Part shown: positions 35,235 to 44,675 of the stretch, one piece after another
How the letters are laid out: the number at the start of each line of letters is the position of its first letter
Position numbering within the stretch: the first letter of the stretch is position 1
Notes under the pieces: model-generated
The model's input: only the letters and a program-made list of their open reading frames with translations
Databases searched by the model: none
What the model was told of the DNA's origin: nothing
NCBI GenBank assembly: GCA_002257045.1
Contig: NCHD01000049.1
Span: 1 to 64,000, forward strand
Length of the DNA: 64,000 nt
From: Hydrogenophilales bacterium 16-61-112
Lineage (GTDB): Bacteria > Pseudomonadota > Gammaproteobacteria > Burkholderiales > Thiobacillaceae
Direction of reading: 5' to 3'
Made by a program: the position numbers and the translations under genes

Positions 35235-36652
35235 ATGCTGCCTAAACTCGCTGAAAACAAACAGGAAATCACCGAAAAATCACTGGAATCGGCGACTCAC
35301 GTCCTGATGCTGCTGCCGGTATCGAAAGCCTTGCCCGAGTTGCCGGGGAGTGCCGAACTCAAGGCGGTGATGAAGCGGCGTGACCTCAAGCCGGATGCGC
35401 TGGCCAAGTCACCGGTGGCGGTGCAACTGCCCGGCGGCACGCTGGCGGTGTACGCCATGCTCAAGACCGAAGCGAGTACGTTTGAGGCACACGAGCTGGT
35501 GCGCAAGGCGCTGGCGCTGCTGCTGGCCGAACACCCCAAGGCGCTGACGCTGGCGGTGTTTGGCGATGATCAATTCAAGGCACGCGCAGCCGATGCGGCA
35601 GTGTATTCGGCACTGGTCAATGCGGTGCGGCTGCCGTCGAGAAAGTCCAAGTCTGATGCCGTGCTTAAAGCGGTGCAGCTGTTTGGCCATCAATCGGCCG
35701 ACGGCTTTGCCCGCGTGCAGGCGCTGGCCGAAGGCAACAGCCTCACTCGCAGCCTCACGGTGCAGGGGCCGGATGAACTGACTCCGGGCGTGTATCGCAA
35801 GCGCATCAAGGCGCTGGCCAAGCAATATGGCTGGACGGTCGAGGAATACAGCTTCGACAAGCTGAAGAAAATGGGCGCGGGGGCATTCTGCGCGGTGGCG
35901 CAAGGTTCGCCGGCCCAGGATGCCGCCATCGTGCGCATCAGCTACAAAGGGCCGAAAGGCAAGGGGTCAGGAGTCAGGGGTCAGGGATCAGGGAAGACGG
36001 TAGCGTTTGTCGGCAAGGGCATCTGCTTCGACACCGGCGGCCATAATCTGAAGCCCGCCAAATACATGCAGGGCATGCACGAAGACATGAATGGTTCGGC
36101 GGTTGTGCTCGGCATTCTGGCGGCTGCGTCTAAGCTGAAACTGCCGGTCGCACTCGACGGCTGGGTCGCGCTCGCCGAAAACCATATCAGTGCCGAAGCC
36201 TATCGCCAGAATGAAGTGGTGAAGGCGCTCAACGGCACCACCATCGAAATCGTCCATACCGACGCCGAAGGCCGCATGGTGCTGGCCGATACGTTGACGC
36301 TGGCCGCGCGCGCCAAGCCGCAATTGATTGCCGACTTCGCGACCTTGACGGGTGCCATGCATTACGCGCTGGGCAGCCGCATGTCCGGCGTCTTCGCCAG
36401 CTCCAGCGTGCTCGCGCACCAGGCAGCCAGCTTGATTCGACCGTGGCCGATGTCAAGCAATGCAGCATGGAAGGCGAAGCCGACCACATTCTGGCCACGC
36501 GCTTTTTGTCGCGCTTCGTGGGCGACACCCCGTGGCTGCACATGGATCTGTCGGCGCACAGCTGCAAGGGCGGGCTGGGCGCAGTGATGAGCGATGCCAA
36601 CGGCTTTGGCGTGGCGTGGGGAATGGCGTTGCTGGACAGTTTGCAGGCATAA
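35235..36652 (+). pseudogene. pepA: Leucyl aminopeptidase family (M17), disrupted
   Basis: The N-terminal part from ATG 35235 includes the zinc-site residues VGKGICFDTGGHNLKP, HEDMNGSA and VHTDAEGRMVLAD. After SSSVLAHQAA near 36432 the frame drifts to a tail without similarity, and the true end continues in another frame as LDSTVADVKQCSMEGEADHI to DSLQA at 36652. Normally about 15-20 further residues lie between the two, so a short deletion with frame change is likely. A second oddity is an in-frame stretch of 7-base repeats at 35963-35993 encoding a Gly-rich run (GKGSGVRGQGSGK) just before the metal site. Confidence 0.82.
35963..35993 (+). repeat. Tandem 7-base repeats inside pepA
   Basis: GGGGTCA, GGAGTCA, GGGGTCA, GGGATCA, then GGG: four heptamers and a partial one within the coding frame. 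The same unit length and total pattern occur in the nrtB-nrtD gap with a different sequence. The encoded Gly/Ser/Gln run has no equivalent that I know in M17 peptidases. Confidence 0.75.
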
Positions 36653-36678
36653 GTCCTTCTACGCTGGGCGGGGCTGCG

Positions 36679-37335
36679 ATGCCGGAACCAGAGATGCCAC
36701 GCATCGAGCCGCTGTATGCCGACGCCAGCCTGCTGGTATTCGACAAGCCCAGCGGACTGCTGGCAGTGCCCGGGCGCGGTGCCGACAAGCAGGATTGCCT
36801 GAGCGCGCGGGCGCAGGCGGCTTACCCCGATGCGCTGATCGTGCACCGGCTCGACATGGCCACCTCCGGGCTGATGCTGATGGCGCGCGACGCGGCCACC
36901 CAGCGCGCCTTGAGCCGGGCTTTCGCCGCGCGCGAAGTGACCAAGCGCTACCTCGCCGTGGTGGCCGGTCGCCTCGATGCCCCGCCTGGAGACTGGGGCA
37001 TGATCGATCTGCCGATCATCGTCGACTGGCCAAACCGCCCGCTGCGCATCATCGATCACCAACTCGGCAAGCCGAGCCAGACACGCTGGCGCGTGCTGGG
37101 TCATGACGCCAGCGGCGCGACCACCCGCATCGAACTTGAACCCGTGACGGGCCGCTCGCATCAGTTGCGCGTTCATCTGCGCGCGCTGGGCTACCCGATT
37201 CTGGGCGATGGCCTGTATGCGCCGCCGGCGGTCCAGGCGCAGGCGAATCGTTTGTTGCTGCATGCGGTTTCGTTGCGCTTCACGCATCCGCTGACGGCGG
37301 CATGGATGACGTTCGAGTCGCCATCGCCGTTCTGA
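36679..37335 (+). CDS. rluA: RluA-family pseudouridine synthase
   Basis: 218 residues, the usual length of RluA itself. The catalytic Asp is in HRLDMATSGLML, with the preceding VFDKPSGLLAVPGRG and the C-terminal PVTGRSHQLRVHL and YPILGDGLYA motifs. RluA modifies U746 of 23S rRNA and U32 of several tRNAs. There is no S4 domain, which fits RluA over RluC/RluD. It begins 26 bases after pepA. Confidence 0.88.
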   Translation: MPEPEMPRIEPLYADASLLVFDKPSGLLAVPGRGADKQDCLSARAQAAYPDALIVHRLDMATSGLMLMARDAATQRALSRAFAAREVTKRYLAVVAGRLDAPPGDWGMIDLPIIVDWPNRPLRIIDHQLGKPSQTRWRVLGHDASGATTRIELEPVTGRSHQLRVHLRALGYPILGDGLYAPPAVQAQANRLLLHAVSLRFTHPLTAAWMTFESPSPF

Positions 37336-37339
37336 TCCG

Positions 37340-38698
37340 TCAAACCGGGCCTGCAGGATTAATCGTCGCGTCCGCAGCCATCCCGATCACAAAGCGGTGC
37401 TTGCCGGACTGTGTGCGCGGGATCTCATCCAGATAATTCGCGTCCAGCGTCAGCCGCGCATCGACGTCGCGATGGAGATGCGCTTGCAGCGATGCCACAG
37501 CGGCGTCGCTGAGCGGCTCGCTTGCGACCAGGTTGAGCGCGATGCGGTCGCGCGCATGCTGCACCCACTGGTATTGCCGGACCTGGGTTTGCCCCGCCAG
37601 CAGGCGGTTGAAATAGGCGGGGTGCAGGGTTTTTCCGCCCGGCGTGCGGATGTGGTCGTTGTGCCGGCACAGGTCCATTTCCATCAGCGGAAAGGGCAGG
37701 CCGCAGGCACAGTCGCTTTCGAGCAGCCGGCCGCTGTCGCCGATGTCGTAGCGGATCATCGGCATCAGGCGATTGGTCAGCGAGGTCACCAGCAAACGGT
37801 TTTCTGTGCCGCCGGTTTCATCATGCTGCGGCACCGATTCGAGACACACCATGTCGGTGAAAACATGCAGATTGCCAAGCCGGCATTCGCAGGCGATGTT
37901 GGGAATTTCGCGGCTGCCGTACTGGTTGAAGACCCGGCAGCCGAAAGCCTGCTGCATCTGCTGGCGCTGGCTGCCGGTGAGCATTTCGGCGGTGGAATAC
38001 ACGCCAATCAGGGTTGATGGCATCGGCATCTGGTGCGCGATCACCACGCGCGCGACTTCGCTCAATATCGAGGCGTAGCCCTGCAGCAGCACCGGCCGGT
38101 ATGACTGGATGAAGCGCGCCCACTCCAGCAGTGTGGCCCCGGTGTATTCGTAAGCCGAAATCGTGTGCTCGGCAGCGATGAAATCGTCGATCCGGGCAGG
38201 GATGCCGAGTTGCGCGCCGAACACGCCGCCGGGGACGATATCCTGCCGTGCACCCCAGAAGTTGAGGATTTTTTGTCCGGGCCGCCAGCCGGACAATTGG
38301 TAGCTGCGCATCATGCCGGCGCGCATCAGTTCGTGCTTGGCGTCGTTGTAATAAAAGGACAGCGGCTTGCCGGTGGAGCCGCCGGTGTGGCCGATGGGCG
38401 TCTGGCTGCGGTCGGCGGTGTCGGCGAGCAGGTCGTCCAGACGCAGGCGGACCGTGTCCTTGTGCAGGATGGGCAGGGCGCGGATATCGGGCGCGCCGTA
38501 TTGCAGTACGGGAGCCAGGCTTTCTGCGTAGTAAGGCGTGTGGGCTGCTGCGAAGTTGACGATGGCGGCGAGGTCGCGTTGCTGCTTTTCCAGCAGCGCC
38601 GCGCGGTCGAGGGTCTGGTTTTGCAGCAGCTGGTCGAGCTGCGCATAACGCTGCGGATAGCGGCGGCGATGCAGCCAGTGGCGCAGGCGGGCGATCAT
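37340..38698 (-). CDS. CapK/PaaK-like adenylate-forming ligase
   Basis: 452 residues from ATG 38698. The AMP-binding motif is GHTGGSTGKPLSFYYN, followed by YGSREIPNIACEC (the aromatic-residue motif) and RYDIGDSGRL, as in phenylacetate-CoA ligases and CapK-type proteins of capsule clusters. It would activate a carboxylic acid as acyl-adenylate or CoA ester; the substrate is unknown. The start overlaps the stop of the glycosyltransferase-like gene by 4 bases, so it is the third gene of a coupled cassette. Confidence 0.82.
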   Translation of the reverse strand: MIARLRHWLHRRRYPQRYAQLDQLLQNQTLDRAALLEKQQRDLAAIVNFAAAHTPYYAESLAPVLQYGAPDIRALPILHKDTVRLRLDDLLADTADRSQTPIGHTGGSTGKPLSFYYNDAKHELMRAGMMRSYQLSGWRPGQKILNFWGARQDIVPGGVFGAQLGIPARIDDFIAAEHTISAYEYTGATLLEWARFIQSYRPVLLQGYASILSEVARVVIAHQMPMPSTLIGVYSTAEMLTGSQRQQMQQAFGCRVFNQYGSREIPNIACECRLGNLHVFTDMVCLESVPQHDETGGTENRLLVTSLTNRLMPMIRYDIGDSGRLLESDCACGLPFPLMEMDLCRHNDHIRTPGGKTLHPAYFNRLLAGQTQVRQYQWVQHARDRIALNLVASEPLSDAAVASLQAHLHRDVDARLTLDANYLDEIPRTQSGKHRFVIGMAADATINPAGPV

Positions 38699-40443
38699 GC
38701 CGGAGGGTGATTGAGGGCGGCAAGCGCCTGGTTCCAGACGCAACGGTCGGCGGGAAGCCGGGTGAGGGCGGCGAGCTGGCGCTGGCGCCAGGCTTGCCAG
38801 TTTGCAGGCGAGGCGATGCGCGCGTGGCCGGTGGAATCCGCTCCAAAGTTGCGCTGAATGTTGTCGAGGAACATGCGGAAATGGGTGAGCGAGGCGGCCT
38901 GTTGCGGCAGCTGCCACCCATGTGTTAATTCATCCAGCAGGCGGATCAATGCAGCGAACGTGGCCACGATCTTGTCCTGTCGCGCGCGATATGTCTGCGC
39001 CATCCCGACCTGCATGGCGTCGAGCGTGGCGGCGAGGGTTTCATGGGGCAGTGCCTGCTGCGGAAAACCCAGCGCGGTCAGCTGCTCCACCGTAAACAGC
39101 ATCACGTCGCCAAAAAACTGGCGCTCGAACTCATCGGCCAGATCGATTTGATCGGCCACGGTGACGACGCCGGGGCGGAACTCGGCCGCGCCACTGGCGT
39201 CGAGCGTACGCGTGTGCAGCATCGGCAGGTTGGCGCAGACAAAACGCGGGCCCAGCCCGGCTTTCATCAGCCGCCCCAGCGTGGGGCCGGACATGCGCAG
39301 GCGCAGCGGCGCGAAGGGAATGAACCATTGCAGGGCGCGCGGGCGGAACACATAGTTTCCGGTGTAGACCGTGCGCGCGGGCAGCACACTGTCGCGCGCG
39401 GGCTGGTGGCGATACCCGGTGATGCGGGTGAGATGCTCGCCATGAAAAAAGCGTTTCAGCCGCCGCGCAAAGTCGGCGAAGCAATCAGCATTGCTGGGCT
39501 CGCCCGGCAGGCGGCACCGGTAGCGGTAGGCGTCGGCTGAATGCTCGAAGCCGAACAGCCCGGCCATGTCGTGATACGCGGCATCGGCTTTGGGGTTGGC
39601 CGCCTCCCGGCGGTAGGGCTGCGCCGGATTGCTGGCCGCCATTTCCTGCAGGAAAGCGGCGACGTCGTCGAGGAAGGTGCCGGCCATCACGGCGGGTGAT
39701 ACGGGCGGGTCGCCGACCACTTTTCCGGTCAGCACCTCGGCATCGGTTGTGCTGAAAATCGCGTCGAGCTGGGCGAAAAAGTTGATTGCGCAGACGTCGC
39801 TGTCGCCTTCGGCCGTGTCGACCTTTACCTTGAACTGCTGGTCGGCGTCGAGCGTGTAGATCAGCGTTCGGTCATCGTCCTTTATTCGCTGCGCCAGATG
39901 CAGCCAGGCGATGTTGCGCATGATCGCCTGCCCCTTGCGGCCGAAGGCCTCGCGCGGCGCGTTGCCGATGATGTGGCCGAGTTCGGGGCTGTCGAGGCGA
40001 TCGAGCAGGGCGAGCTGTTCGCTCAAGCCGAAATACTCGATGGTCAGGCCTTTGGCGTCGAAATCACACGCCAGCGTCCGATGGGCGGCGATGCCTTCCG
40101 GCGTGTGGCTGTCATCGGCCAGCAGCACCGCAATCTTGCTGAAATAGCCGTCCTGCATGCCGCCGTAGGCAAACGCGCGGCAAAGTTCGAGCAGGCTGTC
40201 GAGGCAGCGCTGCAGCTGCACCGGGCTGTCGGCCACCGGGATGACGAGGATAAAACGGTGGCGTGGGTCGTTGCGTTTGGCGAGCAGGGTTTCGAGCCGC
40301 CGCCAGGCCGATTGATACGATGGCAGCAACGCCGCATTGAAGCCGTTTTCCCACAGCGCCGTTTCAAACCGGGCAATGGCGGCGTGTTGCGCCGCGATCT
40401 GTTCGTCGAGGCTAGCGAGCCGACAGGTAGCGGGGGAAGGCAT
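38695..40443 (-). CDS. Large glycosyltransferase-like protein
   Basis: 582 residues if started at ATG 40443. The section RHRFILVIPVADSPVQLQRC, VLLADDSHT and the Asp motif in LIYTLDADQQFKV suggests a GT-A fold with nucleotide-sugar binding (DxD). The second half (GNYVFRPRALQWFIPFAPLRLRMSGP) also resembles processive transferases, and an all-helical C-terminal tail follows. No membrane segments are evident. It overlaps the upstream ThDP-enzyme gene by 32 bases and the downstream ligase by 4. Acceptor and sugar are unknown. Confidence 0.65.
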   Translation of the reverse strand: MPSPATCRLASLDEQIAAQHAAIARFETALWENGFNAALLPSYQSAWRRLETLLAKRNDPRHRFILVIPVADSPVQLQRCLDSLLELCRAFAYGGMQDGYFSKIAVLLADDSHTPEGIAAHRTLACDFDAKGLTIEYFGLSEQLALLDRLDSPELGHIIGNAPREAFGRKGQAIMRNIAWLHLAQRIKDDDRTLIYTLDADQQFKVKVDTAEGDSDVCAINFFAQLDAIFSTTDAEVLTGKVVGDPPVSPAVMAGTFLDDVAAFLQEMAASNPAQPYRREAANPKADAAYHDMAGLFGFEHSADAYRYRCRLPGEPSNADCFADFARRLKRFFHGEHLTRITGYRHQPARDSVLPARTVYTGNYVFRPRALQWFIPFAPLRLRMSGPTLGRLMKAGLGPRFVCANLPMLHTRTLDASGAAEFRPGVVTVADQIDLADEFERQFFGDVMLFTVEQLTALGFPQQALPHETLAATLDAMQVGMAQTYRARQDKIVATFAALIRLLDELTHGWQLPQQAASLTHFRMFLDNIQRNFGADSTGHARIASPANWQAWRQRQLAALTRLPADRCVWNQALAALNHPPA

Positions 40444-42070
40444 GTTTGTCGAGCAGGATTTCGATGAGATTGATGCCGCCGGTGAGGTCGGCGCGCGCAA
40501 ACAGCGAGTCGATTTCGGCCTCGGTTTCGATACGGTAGTGCGGAATGCCAAACGACTGCGCCAGCAGGCCAAAGTCGGGGTTCACGAAGTCGCAGTCGAT
40601 GTAGCGTTCGTCGTAGAGCTGGAACTGGTTCTTGCGGATCAGGCTCAGGGTGCCGTTGTTGATGACGACGACATTGAGCGGGATGCCGTAGTTCACCGCC
40701 GTCATGATTTCCATGCAGCACATCTGGAAACCGCCGTCGCCGAGGATGGCGAAGGTGGGGCTGTCCTTGGCAAAGCAGCGTGCGCCGATGGCCGCCGGGA
40801 TCGCGTGGCCGAGCGAGGAAATGCCGGTGTTGGGAAAGTAATGGTTGCGGTCGGAGACATCGAACCCGCTTTGCGCAAACACGATGTTGTCGTCGAACAC
40901 CAGCGCGTTGTGCGGGAAGCGTTGTGCGAGTTGGCGGTAAAAGCGCTGCATCAGGCGGAACGCCGGGTTCGCGCCGTCATCGCTGGCGGGTTGTGCCGCG
41001 CTGGCCTGATGGCCGTCGAGCCGCGCGCGCGCTTTGGGCGGTGTGGCGTCGGCTTGCAGCGCAGCGAACACGTCTTCCATCACCGCGCGAATGTCGTCGC
41101 AGATCGCCACGTCCGGCTGGAACACGCGGCCGAGTTGTGCAGCGTCGCGATCGACCTGGGCGATTTTTTTGCCGGCCAGCAGTTTGGCGTCCCACAGATA
41201 ACTGGTGCGTTCATTGAAGCCGGCGCCCAGAAAAACCAGCAGGTCGGCGTGGTCGACCAGGTAGCGATAGGCGTCGCCATTGGAGGTGACGCCGAGGCAG
41301 CCGAGCGATAGCGGCGTGCCTTCGGCCACCACGCCCTTGGCCTTGAGGCTGGTGGTGACCGGAATGTTGAAGGTGTCGGACAGCGCCGCAACGATGTCGC
41401 GCGCGCCCGCCTGGATGCAGCCGTGGCCGGCGATGATCACCGGCGAATGCGCCGCCCGCAGCAGGTCGACGAGTTCCGCCGTCGAGGTGCAGTGGCGGGA
41501 AGCCGCGCGGCTGGGAATATGCACCGCGTCGAGCACGCTGTCGTCGACCCGCTCTTTTTGCACGTTGTAGGGGATCGACAGTAGCACCGGTCCCGGCTCT
41601 CGCCCCAGCAGGGCTTGCGTCGCCTGGTTCAACACCTGACCCAGATAGTCGGTGCGCTCGATCAGTTTGTGATAGCGCGTGATGCTGGCGAACAGCGCGC
41701 CCTGATTGATGGCGCCGCCTTCGCCCGAGCTTTCCTGCAGGCCGCCCTTGCCGAAAATATAGGTCGAGGTCTCACCGGTGATCGCCAGCACCGGCAGCCG
41801 CTCGGCGTAGGCATTGGCGATCCCGGTAATCAGGTTGGTCGCGCCCGGACCGGCGGTGGCGATGCAGGCCGACGGCTGGTGCGACACGCGCGCATAGCCG
41901 CCCGCCATGAAGGCTGCGCCCTGCTCGTGCTTGACCAGCACGCTCTTCACGCGGGAATCGTGCAGGCAATCGTAGATCGGCAGCACGTGCGCGCCGGGCA
42001 TGCCGAAAAGGGTGTCGATGCCCAGGCGTTGCAGATACCGGACGATCAGTTCACTGACAGAAATTTCCAT
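40412..42070 (-). CDS. Acetolactate-synthase-like ThDP enzyme
   Basis: 552 residues, length typical of the family. Catalytic Glu is in LVKHEQGAAFMAGGYAR, the cofactor motif runs GDGGFQMCCMEIMTAVN to INNG, and the central domain is present. The relative order of blocks resembles IlvB/AlsS, but the regulatory partner IlvN is not encoded nearby and the gene heads a cassette with a glycosyltransferase-like and a CapK-like protein, so it probably makes a special 2-hydroxy-ketone or aldehyde precursor instead of branched-chain amino acids. That role is inference. Confidence 0.82.
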   Translation of the reverse strand: MEISVSELIVRYLQRLGIDTLFGMPGAHVLPIYDCLHDSRVKSVLVKHEQGAAFMAGGYARVSHQPSACIATAGPGATNLITGIANAYAERLPVLAITGETSTYIFGKGGLQESSGEGGAINQGALFASITRYHKLIERTDYLGQVLNQATQALLGREPGPVLLSIPYNVQKERVDDSVLDAVHIPSRAASRHCTSTAELVDLLRAAHSPVIIAGHGCIQAGARDIVAALSDTFNIPVTTSLKAKGVVAEGTPLSLGCLGVTSNGDAYRYLVDHADLLVFLGAGFNERTSYLWDAKLLAGKKIAQVDRDAAQLGRVFQPDVAICDDIRAVMEDVFAALQADATPPKARARLDGHQASAAQPASDDGANPAFRLMQRFYRQLAQRFPHNALVFDDNIVFAQSGFDVSDRNHYFPNTGISSLGHAIPAAIGARCFAKDSPTFAILGDGGFQMCCMEIMTAVNYGIPLNVVVINNGTLSLIRKNQFQLYDERYIDCDFVNPDFGLLAQSFGIPHYRIETEAEIDSLFARADLTGGINLIEILLDKHAFPRYLSAR

Positions 42071-42212
42071 GCTGGTTTTTGATTCCTTGCTGTCTCGCTC
42101 CAATCCGGCGGCTCTGCGGCGCGCTCGGAGGCACTGGATTGGAGCACAAGACGCGGCGCAGGGAAACCGCGCCGACGCTGTATTGCCACCCTGTTTGCAA
42201 ACCGGGCAGGCG

Positions 42213-42851
42213 TCACAGCCGTGTCGGTGGATCGCCGGGTTGCCAGGGATCGAGCCTGGGCATGATCGAAACAAACAGCGCGGAGTGCGTCCAGGCGTCC
42301 AGCCAGCGACGCAAGGCGGGGAAGGGCGCAGCCAGGAACCCGTCCGGATCGACGCCGGCAAACTGGCGGATGAACGGCACGATCGCCAGGTCGGCCAGGG
42401 CCGGCGCCTCGCCCAGCAGGTTTCGCGTCTGGGCGAGACGCCGGTTCAACGGTGCGACGAACAGTTCGACGGCAGCGTCCCGCGCGTGTCCGGCCGATTG
42501 CGCCGATGACGGAGAAGCGTATTTATAGCCGTCGAGCAACTGCTTGAACGCGCCGTCGTTCAGCGCAATCAGCGCCTGCCCGGTTGCGTCATCCATGCGC
42601 CAGGTTGCCGCATCAGCCTGGCCGAGTGCCCAGCGCATGATGTCGAGGCTTTGTTCCAGCACGCGGCCATCGGGCAGGTGCAACACCGGCACCGTGCCTT
42701 TGGGCGACAGCGCCAGCATGGCGTCGGGCTTGTCGCGCAGGGCAATTTCGCGCACGTCGACCGCGATTCCGGCGAGTTTCAGCGCCAGCCGGGCGCGGAT
42801 GGCATAGGGACAGCGGCGAAAGCTGTAGAGCACCGGTAGCGGATGATTCAT
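42213..42851 (-). CDS. Glutathione S-transferase-like protein
   Basis: 212 residues. The thioredoxin-like N-terminus has the site SFRRCPYAIRARLALK (Cys-Pro-Tyr, as in omega-type enzymes and GrxB) and the cis-Pro in KGTVPVLHLPDG; the helical C-terminal domain follows. Such enzymes reduce or conjugate electrophiles using glutathione. It is last in a leftward group with frmA, fghA, nemA and a nitroreductase gene, which fits stress detoxification. Confidence 0.85.
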   Translation of the reverse strand: MNHPLPVLYSFRRCPYAIRARLALKLAGIAVDVREIALRDKPDAMLALSPKGTVPVLHLPDGRVLEQSLDIMRWALGQADAATWRMDDATGQALIALNDGAFKQLLDGYKYASPSSAQSAGHARDAAVELFVAPLNRRLAQTRNLLGEAPALADLAIVPFIRQFAGVDPDGFLAAPFPALRRWLDAWTHSALFVSIMPRLDPWQPGDPPTRL

Positions 42852-42917
42852 TTGCCGCGTGTGCGCTGTTGGCGTGGCGCGCGTGCGATCCGCAGCCGGC
42901 GGACTTTCATCCCGCGC

Positions 42918-43523
42918 TCAGGCGAAGGTGTTTTCGACCAGGACCTGATCCAGCGACAACTGACCGCCACGCGGCCAGGCCGGCGCGGTGGCTTTGCCGA
43001 TTGCCAGCATCAGGGCAATGACGTGATCGTCGGGCAGGCGGATGAGTGTGCCGACCGCGTCGAAGTCGAACCCGTCCATCGGACAGGAGTCGTAGCCCAG
43101 GCTCTTGGCGCCGAGCATCAGCGTCTGCGCGAGGATGCCGCACGAACGCATGGCTTCGTCGCGTTGTACCTGCGCATGGTCGCGGTAATAGGCATCGATG
43201 GCCGGCACCATGAAATCGCGCACGCCGTCGGACGCGTTGCGCCAGTAACGCGCAGGCTCCCTTTCCCAGCTCTTGAGGTCGGCGCACAGCACCAGCAGCA
43301 AGGATGCGTCGGTGACCTGCGCCTGGTCCCAGGCATGGGCGCGAATCTGCTGCCGCAGCGCGGGGTCGCGCACGGCGACCAGCCGCCAGTTCTGGATGTT
43401 GAATGCCGTGGGGGAGAGCAGGGCTGCCGACAGCAGGCGCGCTTCCTCCGCTTCGCTCAGGCGATGGTCGGGGTCGAATTGCTTGATTGCGCGGCGTTGT
43501 TCAATGGCGTCAAAAGTTTGCAT
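42918..43523 (-). CDS. Nitroreductase-family flavoprotein
   Basis: 201 residues with FMN-binding features IEQRRAIKQFDPDHRLSEAE, SPTAFNIQNWRLVAV and GYDSCPMDGFD. It belongs to the NfsB/NAD(P)H-dependent oxidoreductase family, which reduces quinones and nitro compounds and can act on aldehyde-type stressors. It follows the nemA-like gene by 38 bases. Confidence 0.88.
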   Translation of the reverse strand: MQTFDAIEQRRAIKQFDPDHRLSEAEEARLLSAALLSPTAFNIQNWRLVAVRDPALRQQIRAHAWDQAQVTDASLLLVLCADLKSWEREPARYWRNASDGVRDFMVPAIDAYYRDHAQVQRDEAMRSCGILAQTLMLGAKSLGYDSCPMDGFDFDAVGTLIRLPDDHVIALMLAIGKATAPAWPRGGQLSLDQVLVENTFA

Positions 43524-43561
43524 GAGGTGTCCGTGGTGTAAGGGTTTGGGGGAAGACGGCG

Positions 43562-44650
43562 TTAAGCCGGCGCCAGACTGGGGTAGTCGGTGTAGCCGTG
43601 CGCGTCGCCGCCGTAAAAAGTGGCCGGGTCGGGCGTGTTGAGCGGCGCGTTCGCCTGCAGTCGCGCCGGCAGGTCGGGGTTGGCGATGAACAGCTTGCCG
43701 AACGCCACCAGGTCGGCGTGACCGTCGGCGATGGCCGCACGCGCCTTGGCGCCGTCGTAGCCGTCGCAGACCAGCAGCGTGCCATCGAACAGGGGGCGGA
43801 ATTCGCGGCTCGGCACGCAGATCGCGCCGTGATCCAGGTCGGCCTGGTTGGGTTCGATCAGGTGCAGGTAGGCCAGTTTATGGTGGTTGAGGCTGCTGAT
43901 GATTTCGCTGAAATGGGCGCGCGGGTCGGAATCGCGCATGTCGTTGAACGTGGTCGAGGGCGACAAGCGCAGGCCGACCTGGTTCGACGGCCATACGGTA
44001 CACACCGCGTCGAGCACCTCGTGCAGCAGGCGCGCGCGGTTGGCGACGCTGCCGCCGTAGGCGTCGGAGCGCAGGTTGGTGCCGTCGCGCAGAAATTCGT
44101 CGATCAGGTAGCCGTTGGCGCCGTGCACCTCGACGCCGTCGAAGCCGGCTTTCAGGGCGTTTTCGGCAGCGCGGCGGTAGTCGGCGACGAGACCGGGAAT
44201 CTCCTGCGTGTCGAGCGCGCGCGGAGTGACGTAGCGCTGCATGCCCTGGTAGGTGACGGCCTCACCTTTGGGCTGGATCGCGCTCGGCGCAACCGGCAGC
44301 GCGCCCTCGGGCTGCAGGCTGGGGTGAGAGATGCGGCCGACGTGCCACAGCTGCAAAAAAATGCGCCCGCCTGCGTCGTGCACGGCGTCGGTGACGCCGC
44401 GCCAGCCGGCGACCTGTTCATCGCTGTGGATGCCCGGCGTCAGCGGATAACCGACGCCCTGCGGCGAAATCTGCGTTGCCTCGGTGAGGATCAGTCCGGC
44501 GCTGGCGCGCTGCACGTAGTACTCGATGTTCAGGGGGCCCGGCACGTTGCCGGCACTGGCGCGGTTGCGCGTGAGCGGCGCCATGACGATGCGGTTGGGC
44601 AGCAGAAGCGGGCCCAGCTGGAAGGAGTCGAACAGATTGGGATGGGGCAT
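43562..44650 (-). CDS. nemA: Old yellow enzyme, N-ethylmaleimide reductase type
   Basis: 362 residues from ATG 44650. Family motifs include NRIVMAPLTRNRA, GRIFLQLWHVGRISHP, the substrate His/Asn pair in GVEVHGANGYLIDEF, and DLVAFGKLFIANPDLP for FMN phosphate binding. It uses NAD(P)H to reduce activated C=C bonds of maleimides, quinones or related electrophiles. It lies 25 bases after the fghA stop in the same direction. Confidence 0.9.
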   Translation of the reverse strand: MPHPNLFDSFQLGPLLLPNRIVMAPLTRNRASAGNVPGPLNIEYYVQRASAGLILTEATQISPQGVGYPLTPGIHSDEQVAGWRGVTDAVHDAGGRIFLQLWHVGRISHPSLQPEGALPVAPSAIQPKGEAVTYQGMQRYVTPRALDTQEIPGLVADYRRAAENALKAGFDGVEVHGANGYLIDEFLRDGTNLRSDAYGGSVANRARLLHEVLDAVCTVWPSNQVGLRLSPSTTFNDMRDSDPRAHFSEIISSLNHHKLAYLHLIEPNQADLDHGAICVPSREFRPLFDGTLLVCDGYDGAKARAAIADGHADLVAFGKLFIANPDLPARLQANAPLNTPDPATFYGGDAHGYTDYPSLAPA

Positions 44651-44675
44651 GGACGGGTCTCGAATAAAAAGGGGC

